Assembly (NCBI GenBank): GCA_000531095.1
Contig: HG799467.1
Location: 424,421-488,420 of the forward strand
DNA from: Gemmata massiliana
GTDB lineage: Bacteria; Planctomycetota; Planctomycetia; Gemmatales; Gemmataceae
DNA length: 64,000 bases
Direction of reading: 5' to 3'
This document shows, in pieces, positions 37,385 to 47,324 of this stretch. The translations under genes and the position numbers were made by a program. The notes beneath the pieces were generated by a model. The model did not search any database, was not told where the DNA came from, and saw only the letters and a program-made list of their open reading frames with translations. The stretch's first letter is position 1, and every line of letters begins with the position of its first letter.

Positions 37385-38557
37385 ATGGCGGTTACGTACC
37401 CTGGGCGGGGGCGGTTTCGAGTCGCGGTACCGACCGCGCTGCTCGTGACCTGCTCCGCCCTGACTTTTCTTCCCGGGTGCAGTGGTTGTACCAGCACGCC
37501 CGACTACCCACCGAACCTCACGTTCCCCGCACGGGCCGACCGGCTCGTACTCAAGCTCCCGGATAAACCCGCGCCCGCAATCAATGACCCGGGCAAGCGC
37601 GAAGAAGAGATCGCCGCGCTCGACTCGCTCGGTGGTAAGACCGCGGTTGTGACCGGGCTGTCGGGCGAGGCTCGCGGCGCGCTGGACACGTTTCTGAAGG
37701 ACACGTTTGGCACGCCGGCCGCACCAACGATTGCAGTCACAAGCGAGACGGTAACGCGCCTCAAACTGACGAACGCACACCTAGCTGAGGGGGGCAAGCT
37801 CTACCGCCGGCACTGTCTTCAGTGCCACAACATGGCGGGCGACGGCCGCGGAACGTCCGGGGCCACGATCCCGTTCCCGCGCGACTACCGTCAGGGGCAG
37901 TTCAAGTTTGTGTCGAGCGGCGAGAGTGGGAAGCCGCGCCGGGCCGATCTGATTCGCACCATCGCGGAAGGTCTGAAAGCGACCCCGATGCCGTCATTCG
38001 GGCTGCTCCAGGAGGGTGAGCGCGATCTGCTCGCGGGGTACGTGACCTACCTCGCGATTCGCGGACAGGTCGAGTTTGAATCACTGCGTGCTCTTGCCGC
38101 AGGGGAGGCGAACGACCCCGGCGCCCGGCTGAAGGCGGCGCTCGCCGAATGGGAGAACGCGGAGAACGCGCCGCCGACCGCGGCCGAGCTGGACGACGGT
38201 CCGGTGGGTGGGCCGAAGCACCAGGAGGCAGTGCGCCGCGGGTTCGCTCTCTTCACCGCAAAAGTCGATAACTCGTGCATCAGTTGTCACGGTGAATTCG
38301 GCCGTAAACCGGTGCTGCGGTACGACGTGTGGGGGACGATCGCGAAGCCGGCCGACTTCACCCAACTCACACTGAAGAGTGGTTCGCGCCCGGAGGACGT
38401 GTTCGCGCGTGTTCGCGGGGGCATCCCGGCCGTGGGGATGCCGGCACACCCGAAGTATTCCGATCGCGAAGTGTGGGATCTGGTGCGGTTCGTGCGCTCC
38501 GCGCCTTACATGGCCCAGCTCCCGCCCGACGTGCTGAGCGCTGTTTACCCGAAGTAG
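37385..38557 (+). CDS. Diheme cytochrome c lipoprotein (paralogue of 19173)
   Basis: A protein of about 390 residues. ATG 37385 is preferred to the upstream GTG because it brings the lipobox (LTFLPGCSG) close to a basic N-terminus. Heme motifs are CLQCH (near 147) and CISCH (near 300). The segments PRDYRQGQFKFV and MPSFGLLQEGERDLLAGYV match the lipoprotein at 19173. It may be the soluble-side electron donor between ACIII and the caa3 oxidase, or a redox sensor. Flanked by coxD and heme A synthase, it is clearly part of this cluster. Confidence 0.88.
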   Translation: MAVTYPGRGRFRVAVPTALLVTCSALTFLPGCSGCTSTPDYPPNLTFPARADRLVLKLPDKPAPAINDPGKREEEIAALDSLGGKTAVVTGLSGEARGALDTFLKDTFGTPAAPTIAVTSETVTRLKLTNAHLAEGGKLYRRHCLQCHNMAGDGRGTSGATIPFPRDYRQGQFKFVSSGESGKPRRADLIRTIAEGLKATPMPSFGLLQEGERDLLAGYVTYLAIRGQVEFESLRALAAGEANDPGARLKAALAEWENAENAPPTAAELDDGPVGGPKHQEAVRRGFALFTAKVDNSCISCHGEFGRKPVLRYDVWGTIAKPADFTQLTLKSGSRPEDVFARVRGGIPAVGMPAHPKYSDREVWDLVRFVRSAPYMAQLPPDVLSAVYPK

Positions 38558-38608
38558 AATCCGTAGGCTGAAACTACCCTTTGACGTGCCGCCCCGAGCT
38601 TTTCATCG

Positions 38609-39775
38609 ATGACCGATTCGCTCCGACCCGTTCCGCGCTGGCTGCACGTGTGGGCCGTCCTCGCGGTGATCGCGACGCTCGTGCTCCTGGCGATCGGCCA
38701 GTTGGTGACGAGCTTCGCCGCGGGCATGGCTGATCCGGTGTGGCCGACGGAACCGTGGTACGTGTTCCGCACCGCGACCGACACGGAGAAGGAGCGGTTC
38801 CGCAAAGATTATCGGTTCTTCCTCGAACACTCGCACCGTATCGCGGGTTACACCATCGGCGGGCTGGTGATCGTCCTCAGCCTCGGGGTATGGTGGACCG
38901 AGCCGCGCAAACCCGCACGGTGGATCGCACTCGCGGGCACCTTCGTACTGATTACCGGCTACGGTGATTTCCACCGGGGGCTGATAGCCCAGCGCAATGA
39001 GCCCACCGCGGATATACAGTTGCCGATGGGCGCCGCCCGCGTTGCGCTCGCGGGCCTCGGGACGATGCTGGCGGTTGCCGCATGGGGGCTGCTGGCACGG
39101 GTACCAGGGGCGGGTTTGCGCCTGCTCGCGGGATTGGCACTCGTTGCGGTAATGATCCAGGGGCTACTCGGTGGCTTCCGCGTGAAGTTGAACGAACTCG
39201 TGGGGACCGACCTCGCGGCGTTCCACGGGATCTTCGCGCAGATCGTGTTCGGGTTGCTCACGTCCATCGCGGTGCTGTCGGCTCGTGCTTCATCGACCGC
39301 GAGCGCGGAATCGCGTCGGCTCGGTTGGTGGGCGTGGGTTCTCGCGCTCTTGGTGTTCGTGCAGGTCGCGTTCGGTGCAATGGTGCGACACTACCCGATT
39401 CCGCTGTCGCAGCGGTTGCACTTTGCGACGGCGTTCGTGGCCACGGCCCTTGCGGTGTGGGCACTGCGTGCGGTGTTCGTTGACCCCGTCTCGCGGGCAC
39501 GAGCCGGGTGGTTCGCCTGGGCGCTTACCGCGCTGCTCGTTGTGCAGTTGTACCTCGGGATCGAAGCGTGGCTGGCGAAGTTCGGTGCGTACATGCTGCC
39601 GGAACTGGTGCCGATCACGCCCGAGGGCGGGGCGATTCGCACGCTGCACGCGCTCGTGGGGAGCGGCGTGTGGGCCGCGGCCCTGGCCCTCGCACTGAGC
39701 CTGTGGCGGCCGGCGCCCGTGCTCGGCAATACACTAAATCCACACGTTTCGGTCCGCGCCGCGGGTCAGGATTAG
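38609..39775 (+). CDS. ctaA: Heme A synthase (COX15/CtaA)
   Basis: A 388-residue membrane protein with about eight helices. Heme-ligand histidines lie in FLEHSHRIAGYTIGG, FHGIFAQIVFG, MVRHYPIPLSQRLHFATAF and IRTLHALVGSGVWAAA. It converts heme O to heme A for the aa3-type centre of the oxidase encoded just upstream. It is longer than the usual ~300-350 residues because of an extra stretch after the first helix containing AVWPTEPW-type residues. Confidence 0.92.
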   Translation: MTDSLRPVPRWLHVWAVLAVIATLVLLAIGQLVTSFAAGMADPVWPTEPWYVFRTATDTEKERFRKDYRFFLEHSHRIAGYTIGGLVIVLSLGVWWTEPRKPARWIALAGTFVLITGYGDFHRGLIAQRNEPTADIQLPMGAARVALAGLGTMLAVAAWGLLARVPGAGLRLLAGLALVAVMIQGLLGGFRVKLNELVGTDLAAFHGIFAQIVFGLLTSIAVLSARASSTASAESRRLGWWAWVLALLVFVQVAFGAMVRHYPIPLSQRLHFATAFVATALAVWALRAVFVDPVSRARAGWFAWALTALLVVQLYLGIEAWLAKFGAYMLPELVPITPEGGAIRTLHALVGSGVWAAALALALSLWRPAPVLGNTLNPHVSVRAAGQD

Positions 39776-39828
39776 ATCCTCGTTCGTGAACCAGAAATCG
39801 TTGCAAATCACTTACGCGGAGACGCGCG

Positions 39829-40794
39829 ATGATGAAGGTGACGCTCACCGGCGAAACCGACACGCTGAAGCCGCTGACCTCGGCGGCTTCGGCCGTGAGC
39901 GCGCCGCGCGTGCATAGCCCCTCGCGATTTTCCGATTACCTCGAACTCACCAAGCCGCGGATCGCGGTGATGGCCCTGTTCACCGTGGGCGCGGGCTACT
40001 TGCTCGCCGCGGGCGGGGCCGCGGAGTGGCGCGTTCTGCTCCACACGCTCCTCGGAGCGGGTCTGGTTGCGGCCGGCGGTAGTGCGCTGAACCAGCTCTT
40101 CGAGCGCCGGATCGACGCTCGGATGCGCCGCACCCTGAAGCGGCCCCTCCCGGCGGGGCGCATCTCGCCCGAAGAAGCGGCCGCGTTCGGTGCGGGGTTG
40201 GCCGGCGCGGGTTTGGCGTACCTCGCGGCAACGGTGAGCCTGTCCGCGACTGTTGCTGCTGCCGCTACGTTCATCGCGTATGCGTTCGTGTACACACCGA
40301 TGAAGACCAAAACTGCCTGGAACACGGTGGTCGGGGCCGTTCCGGGGGCGCTGCCGCCGGTCATCGGTTGGTTCGCGGCCCAGGGGTGGAGCGGTGAGTT
40401 GGCCTGGGAAGGGGCGCTCGCGCTGTTCGCGATCCTGTTCCTGTGGCAGATCCCGCACTTCCTCGCGATCGCGTGGATGTACCGGGCGGATTACTCTGCC
40501 GGCGGGCTGAAGATGCTGCCCGGCTGCGACCCTTCGGGCAAGCGCACCGCGTTCGTGATGGTGCTGACGGCCGCGTCGCTAATCCCGCTCGGCTTCCTGG
40601 TGCCGCTCGCGGGCTTGGGTAGTTGGTTCTTCACGGTAGGTGCGATCGTCTTCGGCGCGATGTTCCTGCGCCGGGCTGTCGAGTTCGCCCGGGACCGCAC
40701 CGATCGCAAAGCGCGCCGCGTGCTCCACTCTTCGCTCTTCTATTTGCCGGGCGTGTTCGCGCTGTTGATGATCGACGTGCTTCTCTTGAAGTAA
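39829..40794 (+). CDS. ctaB: Protoheme IX farnesyltransferase (heme O synthase)
   Basis: A 321-residue UbiA-family membrane prenyltransferase with eight or nine helices. The first aspartate-rich motif is represented by LNQLFERRIDARMRRTLKRP and the second loop by YTPMKTKTAWNTVVGAVPGA. It adds a farnesyl group to heme B giving heme O, the substrate of CtaA. The N-terminal ~35 residues are a soluble extension. It directly follows ctaA in the same direction. Confidence 0.95.
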   Translation: MMKVTLTGETDTLKPLTSAASAVSAPRVHSPSRFSDYLELTKPRIAVMALFTVGAGYLLAAGGAAEWRVLLHTLLGAGLVAAGGSALNQLFERRIDARMRRTLKRPLPAGRISPEEAAAFGAGLAGAGLAYLAATVSLSATVAAAATFIAYAFVYTPMKTKTAWNTVVGAVPGALPPVIGWFAAQGWSGELAWEGALALFAILFLWQIPHFLAIAWMYRADYSAGGLKMLPGCDPSGKRTAFVMVLTAASLIPLGFLVPLAGLGSWFFTVGAIVFGAMFLRRAVEFARDRTDRKARRVLHSSLFYLPGVFALLMIDVLLLK

Positions 40795-40798
40795 TAAA

Positions 40799-40870
40799 TT
40801 AAGCCGAGTTCTGACAGGATCAACAAGATTGAAATGTGATTCGTTCTGATCCCGTTAATCCTGTCAAAAC
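40799..40870. repeat. Imperfect inverted repeat between ctaB and the SCO gene
   Basis: GTTCTGACAGGATCAAC (from 40810) and the near-complement GTTAATCCTGTCAAAAC (from about 40855) form an AT-richer hairpin just before the SCO gene. The ACAGGAT-type core is reminiscent of interspersed repeats in planctomycete genomes, which I cannot verify here. Confidence 0.45.
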
Positions 40871-40893
40871 TCCGCTCTTCCTCTGTGATTCCA

Positions 40894-41541
40894 ATGCGCC
40901 GTTTATTGCCGTACACGTTTTTGCTTCTCGCCGGGTGCGGCGCGTGGGCCGGGTCGCGCACGACGCAGCCGACTCAATCAACACCGGAACCGGACCTCGA
41001 ATACCCCGTCGGCACGTTTACCCTCACCGAGCGCGGTGGGAAGACCGTCACAGATCAGGATCTTCGAGGGAACGTGTGGGTCGGGTCGTTCATCTTCACA
41101 CGATGCAACGGACCGTGCCCCGCAGTGACGGCGACAATGGCCACGCTCCAGCGCGACCTTGCTGACGAACTCAAAACTGGCAAGTTTAAGCTCGTCACGT
41201 TCACGGTCGATCCCGCGCGCGATGATCTGAAGTCTCTGAACGAGTACGCGACCGCCCGCGGTGCGGACCCGAAGAACTGGCTGTTTCTCACGGGCGACGA
41301 GAAGACCGTCCACAAGCTCCTGAACGAACAGTTCAAGCAAGCGGTGGAACGCAAGCTCGGTCCGGACGTGCGACCCGGCGACGAGTTCGGCCACAGCACG
41401 CGCCTCGTTCTTGTGGACAAGAACGGGGTGATCCGGGCGATGTACGAGGGGCTGCCGAACGAAGACTTCCCGGACGGCAAAGCCCGCTTTGAAGACAGCC
41501 TCAATCGACTGAAAGATCGCGTTCGTGAACTCTTGAAGTAA
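40894..41541 (+). CDS. SCO1/SenC-family copper chaperone, lipoprotein
   Basis: A 215-residue protein. MRRLLPYTFLLLAGCGAWAG is a lipoprotein signal with Cys at 15. The thioredoxin-like domain contains the copper motif FTRCNGPCPAVT and a late histidine in GHSTRLVLVD, together the CxxxC..H set of SCO1. It would deliver copper to the CuA centre of CoxB or keep it reduced. The ATG at 40894 is favoured over an earlier GTG since the signal then starts correctly. It ends the respiratory cluster. Confidence 0.92.
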   Translation: MRRLLPYTFLLLAGCGAWAGSRTTQPTQSTPEPDLEYPVGTFTLTERGGKTVTDQDLRGNVWVGSFIFTRCNGPCPAVTATMATLQRDLADELKTGKFKLVTFTVDPARDDLKSLNEYATARGADPKNWLFLTGDEKTVHKLLNEQFKQAVERKLGPDVRPGDEFGHSTRLVLVDKNGVIRAMYEGLPNEDFPDGKARFEDSLNRLKDRVRELLK

Positions 41542-41586
41542 GCATTTTCCGTTGCACCGCGCGGGCGGTGCCGGTCCAATGGCAAC

Positions 41587-42819
41587 ATGGACCGCGAACC
41601 CTTCGACCACGTCTGGATTCACGCGCGCCTCGCCACATTCGATCCGCGCGTACCTACGCCGTGCGGCTTGCTCGAAGATCACGCCATCGCGGTTCGCGGC
41701 GACAGCATCGCGGCTGTTTTGCTTTCCAGTGCGCCCGAAGTGCGATCACACCGCGGCGCGGTCACGGATTGTGGCGGGAAACTCGTTACTCCGGGGTTCA
41801 TCGACTGTCACACGCACAGTGTGTGGGGCGGGTCACGGGCCGCGGAGTGGGAGTTGCGGCTCGCGGGCGTTCCCTACACCGAGATCGCGAAACGTGGCGG
41901 GGGGATTCTCTCGACCGTGCGCGCGACGCGGGGGCTGAGTGAAGAGGAACTGTTTCAGTCGGCCGTTCCGTGCGTTCAGTCGCTCATTCGCGAAGGCGTA
42001 ACGTGTGTCGAGATCAAATCCGGGTACGGGCTGACGTTCGATGACGAACTGAAGATGCTTCGGGTCGCGCGCCGACTCGGTGAGCGGCTCAACGTTGACG
42101 TGTCGCCAACACTACTCGCCGCGCACGCGGTCCCGCCGGAGTTCGCGGGGCGGGCGGATGACTACGTGTCGCTCATTGTGGATGAGATGATTCCGGTGGT
42201 CGCGCGCGAGAAGCTCGCGGACGCGGTGGACGTGTTTTGCGAATCGATCGCGTTCACGTCGGCTCAGTGCGACCGCATCTTTTCCGCGGCGAAGGCGCAC
42301 GGACTCGCGATCAAAGGGCACGTCGAGCAAATCACGAACTCGCACGGTGCCGAACTGGTCGCTAGGCACGGTGGCTGGTCGGCGGATCATCTCGAACACC
42401 TGGACGACGCCGGAATCGCGGCGATGGCGAAAAGTGGCACCGTCGCGGTGCTGCTGCCGGGGGCGTTTTACTTCCTCCGTGAGAAGCAGAAGCCACCCGT
42501 CGAGAAGCTTCGCGCCGCGGGTGTGGCGCTGGCCCGTGGCGAGTGACTTCAACCCTGGTACAAGCCGTTCGCGTCGATTCGTCTGGCGATGAACATGGCG
42601 TGCGTGCTGTACGGCCTTTCGCCGGAAGAGGCGCTCGCTGGCGTCACGCGCGAGGCCGCGAAAGCACTCGGGCGCGGTGAGCGGCTCGGTACGCTCGAAG
42701 CGGGCAAGCGGGCGGATTTCCTTGTGTGGGACGTGACGCATCCGGCCGAGATCGTGTGCCAGCTCGGTGTTACACCGCTGGTCGGTCGTGTTGTGAGTGG
42801 GAAGAACTGCGATGCCTGA
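41587..42819 (+). pseudogene. hutI: Imidazolonepropionase with compensating frame errors
   Basis: About 410 codons. The amidohydrolase signatures of HutI are clear: DCHTHSVWGGSRAAEWELR (metal HxH), VEIKSGYGL, LAAHAVPPEF, AIKGHVEQITNSHGAELVAR, and at the end NMACVLYGLSPEEALAGVTR. The frame breaks at ~42535, where an extra C causes TGA at 42544-42546. The lost DFNPGTS loop, which carries a catalytic Asp, can be read one frame over, and a missing C at ~42561 returns to the first frame until the stop at 42819. The enzyme makes formiminoglutamate in histidine breakdown. As written it is inactive, but sequence error is possible. Confidence 0.85.
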
Positions 42820-43762
42820 ACCCGACATGAGCGTGTGGGCCGGTCGGGTCGATACCGTGGACGGCCCGACCGCGCTGCGGTGGCACCAGATGGTGAAGCC
42901 ACTCGCTCCGGATTCGCCGCCCGGCCTGGCGCTGATCGGTTTCGCCTGTGACGAGGGCGTGCGCCGGAACGGTGGGCGCGTCGGTGCGAAGGACGGCCCG
43001 CGTGCGATTCGCAAGGTACTCGCGAACTTCGCGTGGCACCGACAACTGCCGGTTTATGATGCGGGTGATGTGCGGTGCGACGACGGCGACATGGAGGGGG
43101 CACAGGTACGGCTCGCTGAGGCCGTTCGGAACACATTCGTTGCTGGCCACCGCCCATTGGTACTCGGTGGGGGGCACGAAACAGCGTGGGGGACGTATCA
43201 GGGGTTGACGTCGTTTTGGCCGGGGGCGAATGTCGGGATCATCAACGTCGACGCGCACTTCGACTTGCGGGACGATGAGCCCGGAAATTCGGGAACTCCC
43301 TTTCGCCAGATGGCGGACTGGTGCCAGATACGCGACCGTTGGTTCGGGTACATGGCACTTGGGATCTCCGTGCCATCGAATACACGTGCGCTTTTTGATC
43401 GGGCGTGCGCGCTGAATGCTTGTTGGTATCTCGACCAGAACCTCGTGCCCTGGAACTTGGACCGCGTGCTGGCTGATGTAAAGGCTTTTGCCGACCACGT
43501 TGATTGCCTGTACCTCAGCATCGATCTGGATGTGCTGCCCGGCACGGTGATGCCCGCGGTTAGTGCGCCGGCTGCCCGGGGCGTGGCGATCGAGTCCGTG
43601 GAGACGATTATCGACGCCGTTGTTGGCACCGGGAAATTGTTTGTCGCGGACGTCGTGGAGCTGAACCCGCTGCACGACATCAACGGACAGGGCGCCCGGC
43701 TCGCGGCTCGGTTAGTTTGGCACCTCTTGAGCACAGGAAAGCCCGATAGGAAGCAGCCATGA
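42812..43762 (+). CDS. hutG: Formimidoylglutamase (arginase/agmatinase family)
   Basis: A 316-residue ureohydrolase-fold enzyme with both manganese-site stretches: [24 protein letters not shown] and [10 protein letters not shown]. It lies between hutI and hutU, so it should be the HutG type that splits formiminoglutamate to glutamate and formamide. The start at ATG 42812 overlaps the hutI stop by 8 nt, and the stop overlaps hutU (ATGA). The substrate is inferred from the operon; agmatinase cannot be excluded by motifs alone. Confidence 0.9.
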   Translation: MPEPDMSVWAGRVDTVDGPTALRWHQMVKPLAPDSPPGLALIGFACDEGVRRNGGRVGAKDGPRAIRKVLANFAWHRQLPVYDAGDVRCDDGDMEGAQVRLAEAVRNTFVAGHRPLVLGGGHETAWGTYQGLTSFWPGANVGIINVDAHFDLRDDEPGNSGTPFRQMADWCQIRDRWFGYMALGISVPSNTRALFDRACALNACWYLDQNLVPWNLDRVLADVKAFADHVDCLYLSIDLDVLPGTVMPAVSAPAARGVAIESVETIIDAVVGTGKLFVADVVELNPLHDINGQGARLAARLVWHLLSTGKPDRKQP

Positions 43763-45420
43763 CCTTCACCCGAAACGATGCCGCGCGCGTGATCCGCGCG
43801 CCGCGCGGGAACTCACTTTCGTGCAAAAGCTGGCAGACGGAAGCGGCCCTCCGGATGCTCATGAACAACCTCGACGCGGAGGTGGCCGAGCGCCCCGCCG
43901 AACTCGTGGTCTACGGCGGGATCGGGCGCGTGGCTCGGAACTGGGAGTGCTTCGACAAGATCGTGGACGTGCTCCGCCGATTGGAGAGCGACCAAACGCT
44001 ATTGGTGCAGTCGGGCAAGCCCGTGGGCGTGTTCCCGACGCACCCGGACGCGCCCCGCGTACTCATCGCGAACTCGAATCTGGTGCCGCACTGGGCGACG
44101 TGGGAGAAGTTCCACGAACTCGACCGTGCCGGGCTGATGATGTACGGTCAGATGACCGCGGGGAGCTGGATCTACATCGGCACGCAGGGCATCGTGCAGG
44201 GCACTTACGAGACGTTCGTCGCGGTTGCCAAGAAACACTTCGGCGGAAACGCGGCGGGTAAGTGGATTCTGACCGGCGGGTTGGGTGGCATGGGCGGCGC
44301 TCAGCCGCTTGCGGCGACGATGGCCGGTTTCAGCATGCTCGCGGTCGAGTGCGATGAAACGCGCATCGATTTTCGACTCCGCACGCGGTACCTCGATCGC
44401 AAAGCGAACAGCCTCGATGAAGCACTCGCGCTCGTGCGTTCGGAGAAGCCCGTGTCAGTGGGGTTACTGGGTAACGCGGCGGACGTGTGCGCGGAACTGG
44501 TCACGCGGGGGATTCTCCCCGATGTCGTCACCGATCAGACGAGCGCTCACGACCCACTGAACGGCTATTTGCCACAAGGGTGGACGCTCACCGATTGGCG
44601 CGAGAAGGCGGAAACGGCTCCGCAAGACGTGATTGCGGCGGCGAAACGCTCGATGGCAAATCACGTGCGCGCGATGCTCGAACTTCAGGCACGCGGGGCG
44701 GTCGCGCTCGACTACGGCAACAACATTCGACAGGCCGCGAAGGAAAACGGAGTCGCGAACGCCTTCGATATCCCCGGCTTCGTTCCTGCATACATTCGCC
44801 CACTGTTTTGCGAGGGGGTCGGACCGTTCCGCTGGGCCGCACTTTCGGGTGACCCGGAAGACATCGCACGTACAGACGCGAAGGTGAAGGCCCTGATTCC
44901 CGACGATCCTCACCTTCATCGCTGGCTCGATATGGCAAAGGAGCGTATCGCGTTTCAGGGGTTACCTGCGCGCATCTGTTGGCTCGGACTGAAGGACCGC
45001 GCTCGTGTCGGGTTGGCTTTCAACGAAATGGTCGCGTCGGGGGAACTCAAGGCCCCGGTGGTAATCGGGCGCGATCACCTCGATTCGGGTTCGGTCGCCA
45101 GCCCGAACCGTGAAACCGAGAGTATGCGCGACGGCTCGGACGCAGTATCCGACTGGCCGCTCTTGAATGCGCTGCTGAACACCGCGAGCGGCGCGACGTG
45201 GGTGTCGCTGCACCACGGCGGCGGGGTCGGTATGGGGTTCAGCCAGCACGCGGGTGTGGTGATCGTGTGCGACGGGACGCCAGAAGCTGCCAAACGCATC
45301 GGGCGCGTGTTACGAAACGATCCCGGCACCGGCGTGATGCGCCACGCGGACGCGGGATACGACAGCGCGATTCGCTGTGCGAAGGAGAACGGGCTGGACC
45401 TGCCGATGTTGGGTGAATGA
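43759..45420 (+). CDS. hutU: Urocanate hydratase
   Basis: A 553-residue cytosolic NAD-dependent enzyme, full length for the family. Characteristic stretches are [40 protein letters not shown] (NAD binding), [19 protein letters not shown] and [20 protein letters not shown]. It converts urocanate to imidazolonepropionate, the substrate of HutI. hutH (histidine ammonia-lyase) is not in the window. Confidence 0.97.
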   Translation: MTFTRNDAARVIRAPRGNSLSCKSWQTEAALRMLMNNLDAEVAERPAELVVYGGIGRVARNWECFDKIVDVLRRLESDQTLLVQSGKPVGVFPTHPDAPRVLIANSNLVPHWATWEKFHELDRAGLMMYGQMTAGSWIYIGTQGIVQGTYETFVAVAKKHFGGNAAGKWILTGGLGGMGGAQPLAATMAGFSMLAVECDETRIDFRLRTRYLDRKANSLDEALALVRSEKPVSVGLLGNAADVCAELVTRGILPDVVTDQTSAHDPLNGYLPQGWTLTDWREKAETAPQDVIAAAKRSMANHVRAMLELQARGAVALDYGNNIRQAAKENGVANAFDIPGFVPAYIRPLFCEGVGPFRWAALSGDPEDIARTDAKVKALIPDDPHLHRWLDMAKERIAFQGLPARICWLGLKDRARVGLAFNEMVASGELKAPVVIGRDHLDSGSVASPNRETESMRDGSDAVSDWPLLNALLNTASGATWVSLHHGGGVGMGFSQHAGVVIVCDGTPEAAKRIGRVLRNDPGTGVMRHADAGYDSAIRCAKENGLDLPMLGE

Positions 45421-45473
45421 CACACGGACGATGAAGCACAGGGCATCCTTCCGTCCTATTACGGAACCTCGCC

Positions 45474-46510
45474 ATGCACTCACTTCACTACTTCCAGATC
45501 GTTGTGCTCGCGCTTGTTGTGGGTGTCGGCGTCGCGCCAGCTGCGCCGGAATCACCGACGTTCAAAGTGACCGAGGACGGGGATCGCATTCGTATCGCAG
45601 GGCGCACGAACTGGAGGCATCAATCAAGAAGAGGGGATACGTCAGTGGGGTCGAAGCCGGTAGTCTGCTCGACACGAAAACTGGCGCACGCGATCTCGGG
45701 TTCGGGCTGGACATCGTTGATTGGGTCATGGAACCCGGCAGTGACGAAGAGTACCGCGACAAACTTCCGGGCGATTTGCCCTACGTTTTCGACAATCTCT
45801 ATCACGGCAAGCGTGCGAAACGCTGCATCGAAGGCCCGCAAATTTGTACGCAGGCGAAGGAACTGAAACCGGTGGTGGTTTACGGTAAGGATTTCGTCGC
45901 GGTGAAGCAGAACCACACTTACACGCTCGCGGCGCCGGGCAAGAAGACCGGCTCGAAGTGGGAACAGACGATCGTGTTCCCGGCCGGCAAGCGCTACTTC
46001 ATCTCGGCCGATAAGATCACCGCGGTGAACGCGAGTGACGCGATGTTCCTCCGCATCGACATGCCCGGCCACGTCAAGCACAAGGGCGGTGACACGTTTA
46101 GCGAAGTGTACCTCAGCTACCACGGAACGATCGCGCCAAAGGAGTTCGAGAAAGACTTTGCCCCGGACGAGAAGTTTCTCTACACGCGCGACGACAAGAA
46201 GGTTCCCAAGCGGATCATCCGGGCGTACCACATTCGCGATCCGAAGACCGGGAAGGATGGGCCGTGGTTGGCGGGCATGACACTCGACCCGTCGGCCGTC
46301 TACGAAGCGTGGTGCCACCAGCGCGGCTACGTGTGCATGATCGAAGAGATCGGCGGGCGCGCGGTGAAAGCCGGCGATACGTTCGGGGCCGCGTTCATCG
46401 TCGGGTACTTCGATTCCGTCGAGGAGATGGAAAAGGTGTACGACGAACTCGCGGGCAACCAGGGACTCGAAGTTAGCGAGAAGGGCTGGACGTTGAAGAC
46501 CGCGCCGTAA
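45474..46510 (+). pseudogene. Secreted protein of unknown family, frameshifted near the start
   Basis: ATG 45474 opens a signal peptide (MHSLHYFQIVVLALVVGVGV, ending near APA) and about 20 residues of mature sequence (FKVTEDGDRIRIAGRTN). At about 45606-45613 a base is lost: the rest of the protein, starting LEASIKKRGYVSGVEAGSLL, is in the next frame and runs to 46510. The body is beta-rich with WEQTIVFPAGKRYFISAD and FLRIDMPGHVKHKGGDTFSE, and looks like uncharacterised planctomycete secreted proteins related to PmoA/DUF6807-type folds. That resemblance is tentative. It lies 53 nt after hutU on the same strand. Confidence 0.65.
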
Positions 46511-46529
46511 GTCGCCCGTCGGTGAACAC

Positions 46530-47207
46530 TCAATTTACTACGACGAACGGGCGCAGTTTATCGAGCGTCTTTGGCCCGATGCCCTTCACTTTGTCTAGGT
46601 CGTTGACGGTCTGGAACGGCGACTGTGTTCGGTGCGCGATGATCGCCTGTGCGATCACGGGGCCGATGCTCGGGAGGCGCTGGAGTTCTTCGTGCTGCGC
46701 GGTATTCACGTTGATCGGCGCTTCACCCGGTTGAATCTTCTTCGCGCTAGTCGATGCGGACCGCGGTGCTGGGATTGGCGTGGTCGCGCGAGTCACCGGT
46801 GGTGCGGGTGAAGTGGGCGCTTCTGCGAGAGGCCCGTTCGTCTGCGCACCGGTGCGGAAGTGTGCTCGGACCTTCTCGAATGTAATTGGCCCGATGCCGC
46901 GCACACTTCTCAGCTCTTCCACAGACTTGTAAGGTCCGTAAAGGTGGCGGTGATCGACGATCGCTTCCGCCATTTTGGGCCCGACACCCGGCACTTGGGC
47001 CAGTTCGATTTGGCTGGCCGTGTTCAGGTCGGTGAGATCGACCGCGACGGGTTCCGTTGGCCGCGCCCCGAAGCGGTTGCCGTACCCGCGGATGACGAGC
47101 AAGCCGAGCAGAACCGCGAGGAACACGCCGAGTGCCGCTTGTGCGCTACGCGAGGGCGCAGAAGCGCCCGACGCATTCGCAACCGGCGGTAACGAGGCGG
47201 TACTCAT
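46530..47207 (-). CDS. Membrane-anchored protein with two ComEA-type HhH domains
   Basis: A 225-residue protein. One N-terminal helix at about 24-42 anchors it. Two helix-hairpin-helix DNA-binding units follow: VDLTDLNTASQIELAQVPGV with GVGPKMAEAIVDHR (about 55-112), and INVNTAQHEELQRLPSIGPV with KGIGPKTLDKLRPF at the C-terminus, separated by a Pro/Ala/Thr linker. ComEA proteins bind incoming DNA at the cell surface during natural transformation, and here the domain is duplicated. It converges on the secreted gene at 45474. Direct evidence for competence is absent from the window. Confidence 0.88.
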   Translation of the reverse strand: MSTASLPPVANASGASAPSRSAQAALGVFLAVLLGLLVIRGYGNRFGARPTEPVAVDLTDLNTASQIELAQVPGVGPKMAEAIVDHRHLYGPYKSVEELRSVRGIGPITFEKVRAHFRTGAQTNGPLAEAPTSPAPPVTRATTPIPAPRSASTSAKKIQPGEAPINVNTAQHEELQRLPSIGPVIAQAIIAHRTQSPFQTVNDLDKVKGIGPKTLDKLRPFVVVN

Positions 47208-47324
47208 CGGAGCGGCTCAAGCGGTGCAATCCGCACAACCCCGATAGTCTAATCGCCCGTACAGACCGGTGCTAGTCCCTAAAACGGTCACGCGGCGCGA
47301 GTAAATCACAGTACGCGCCCCCTG

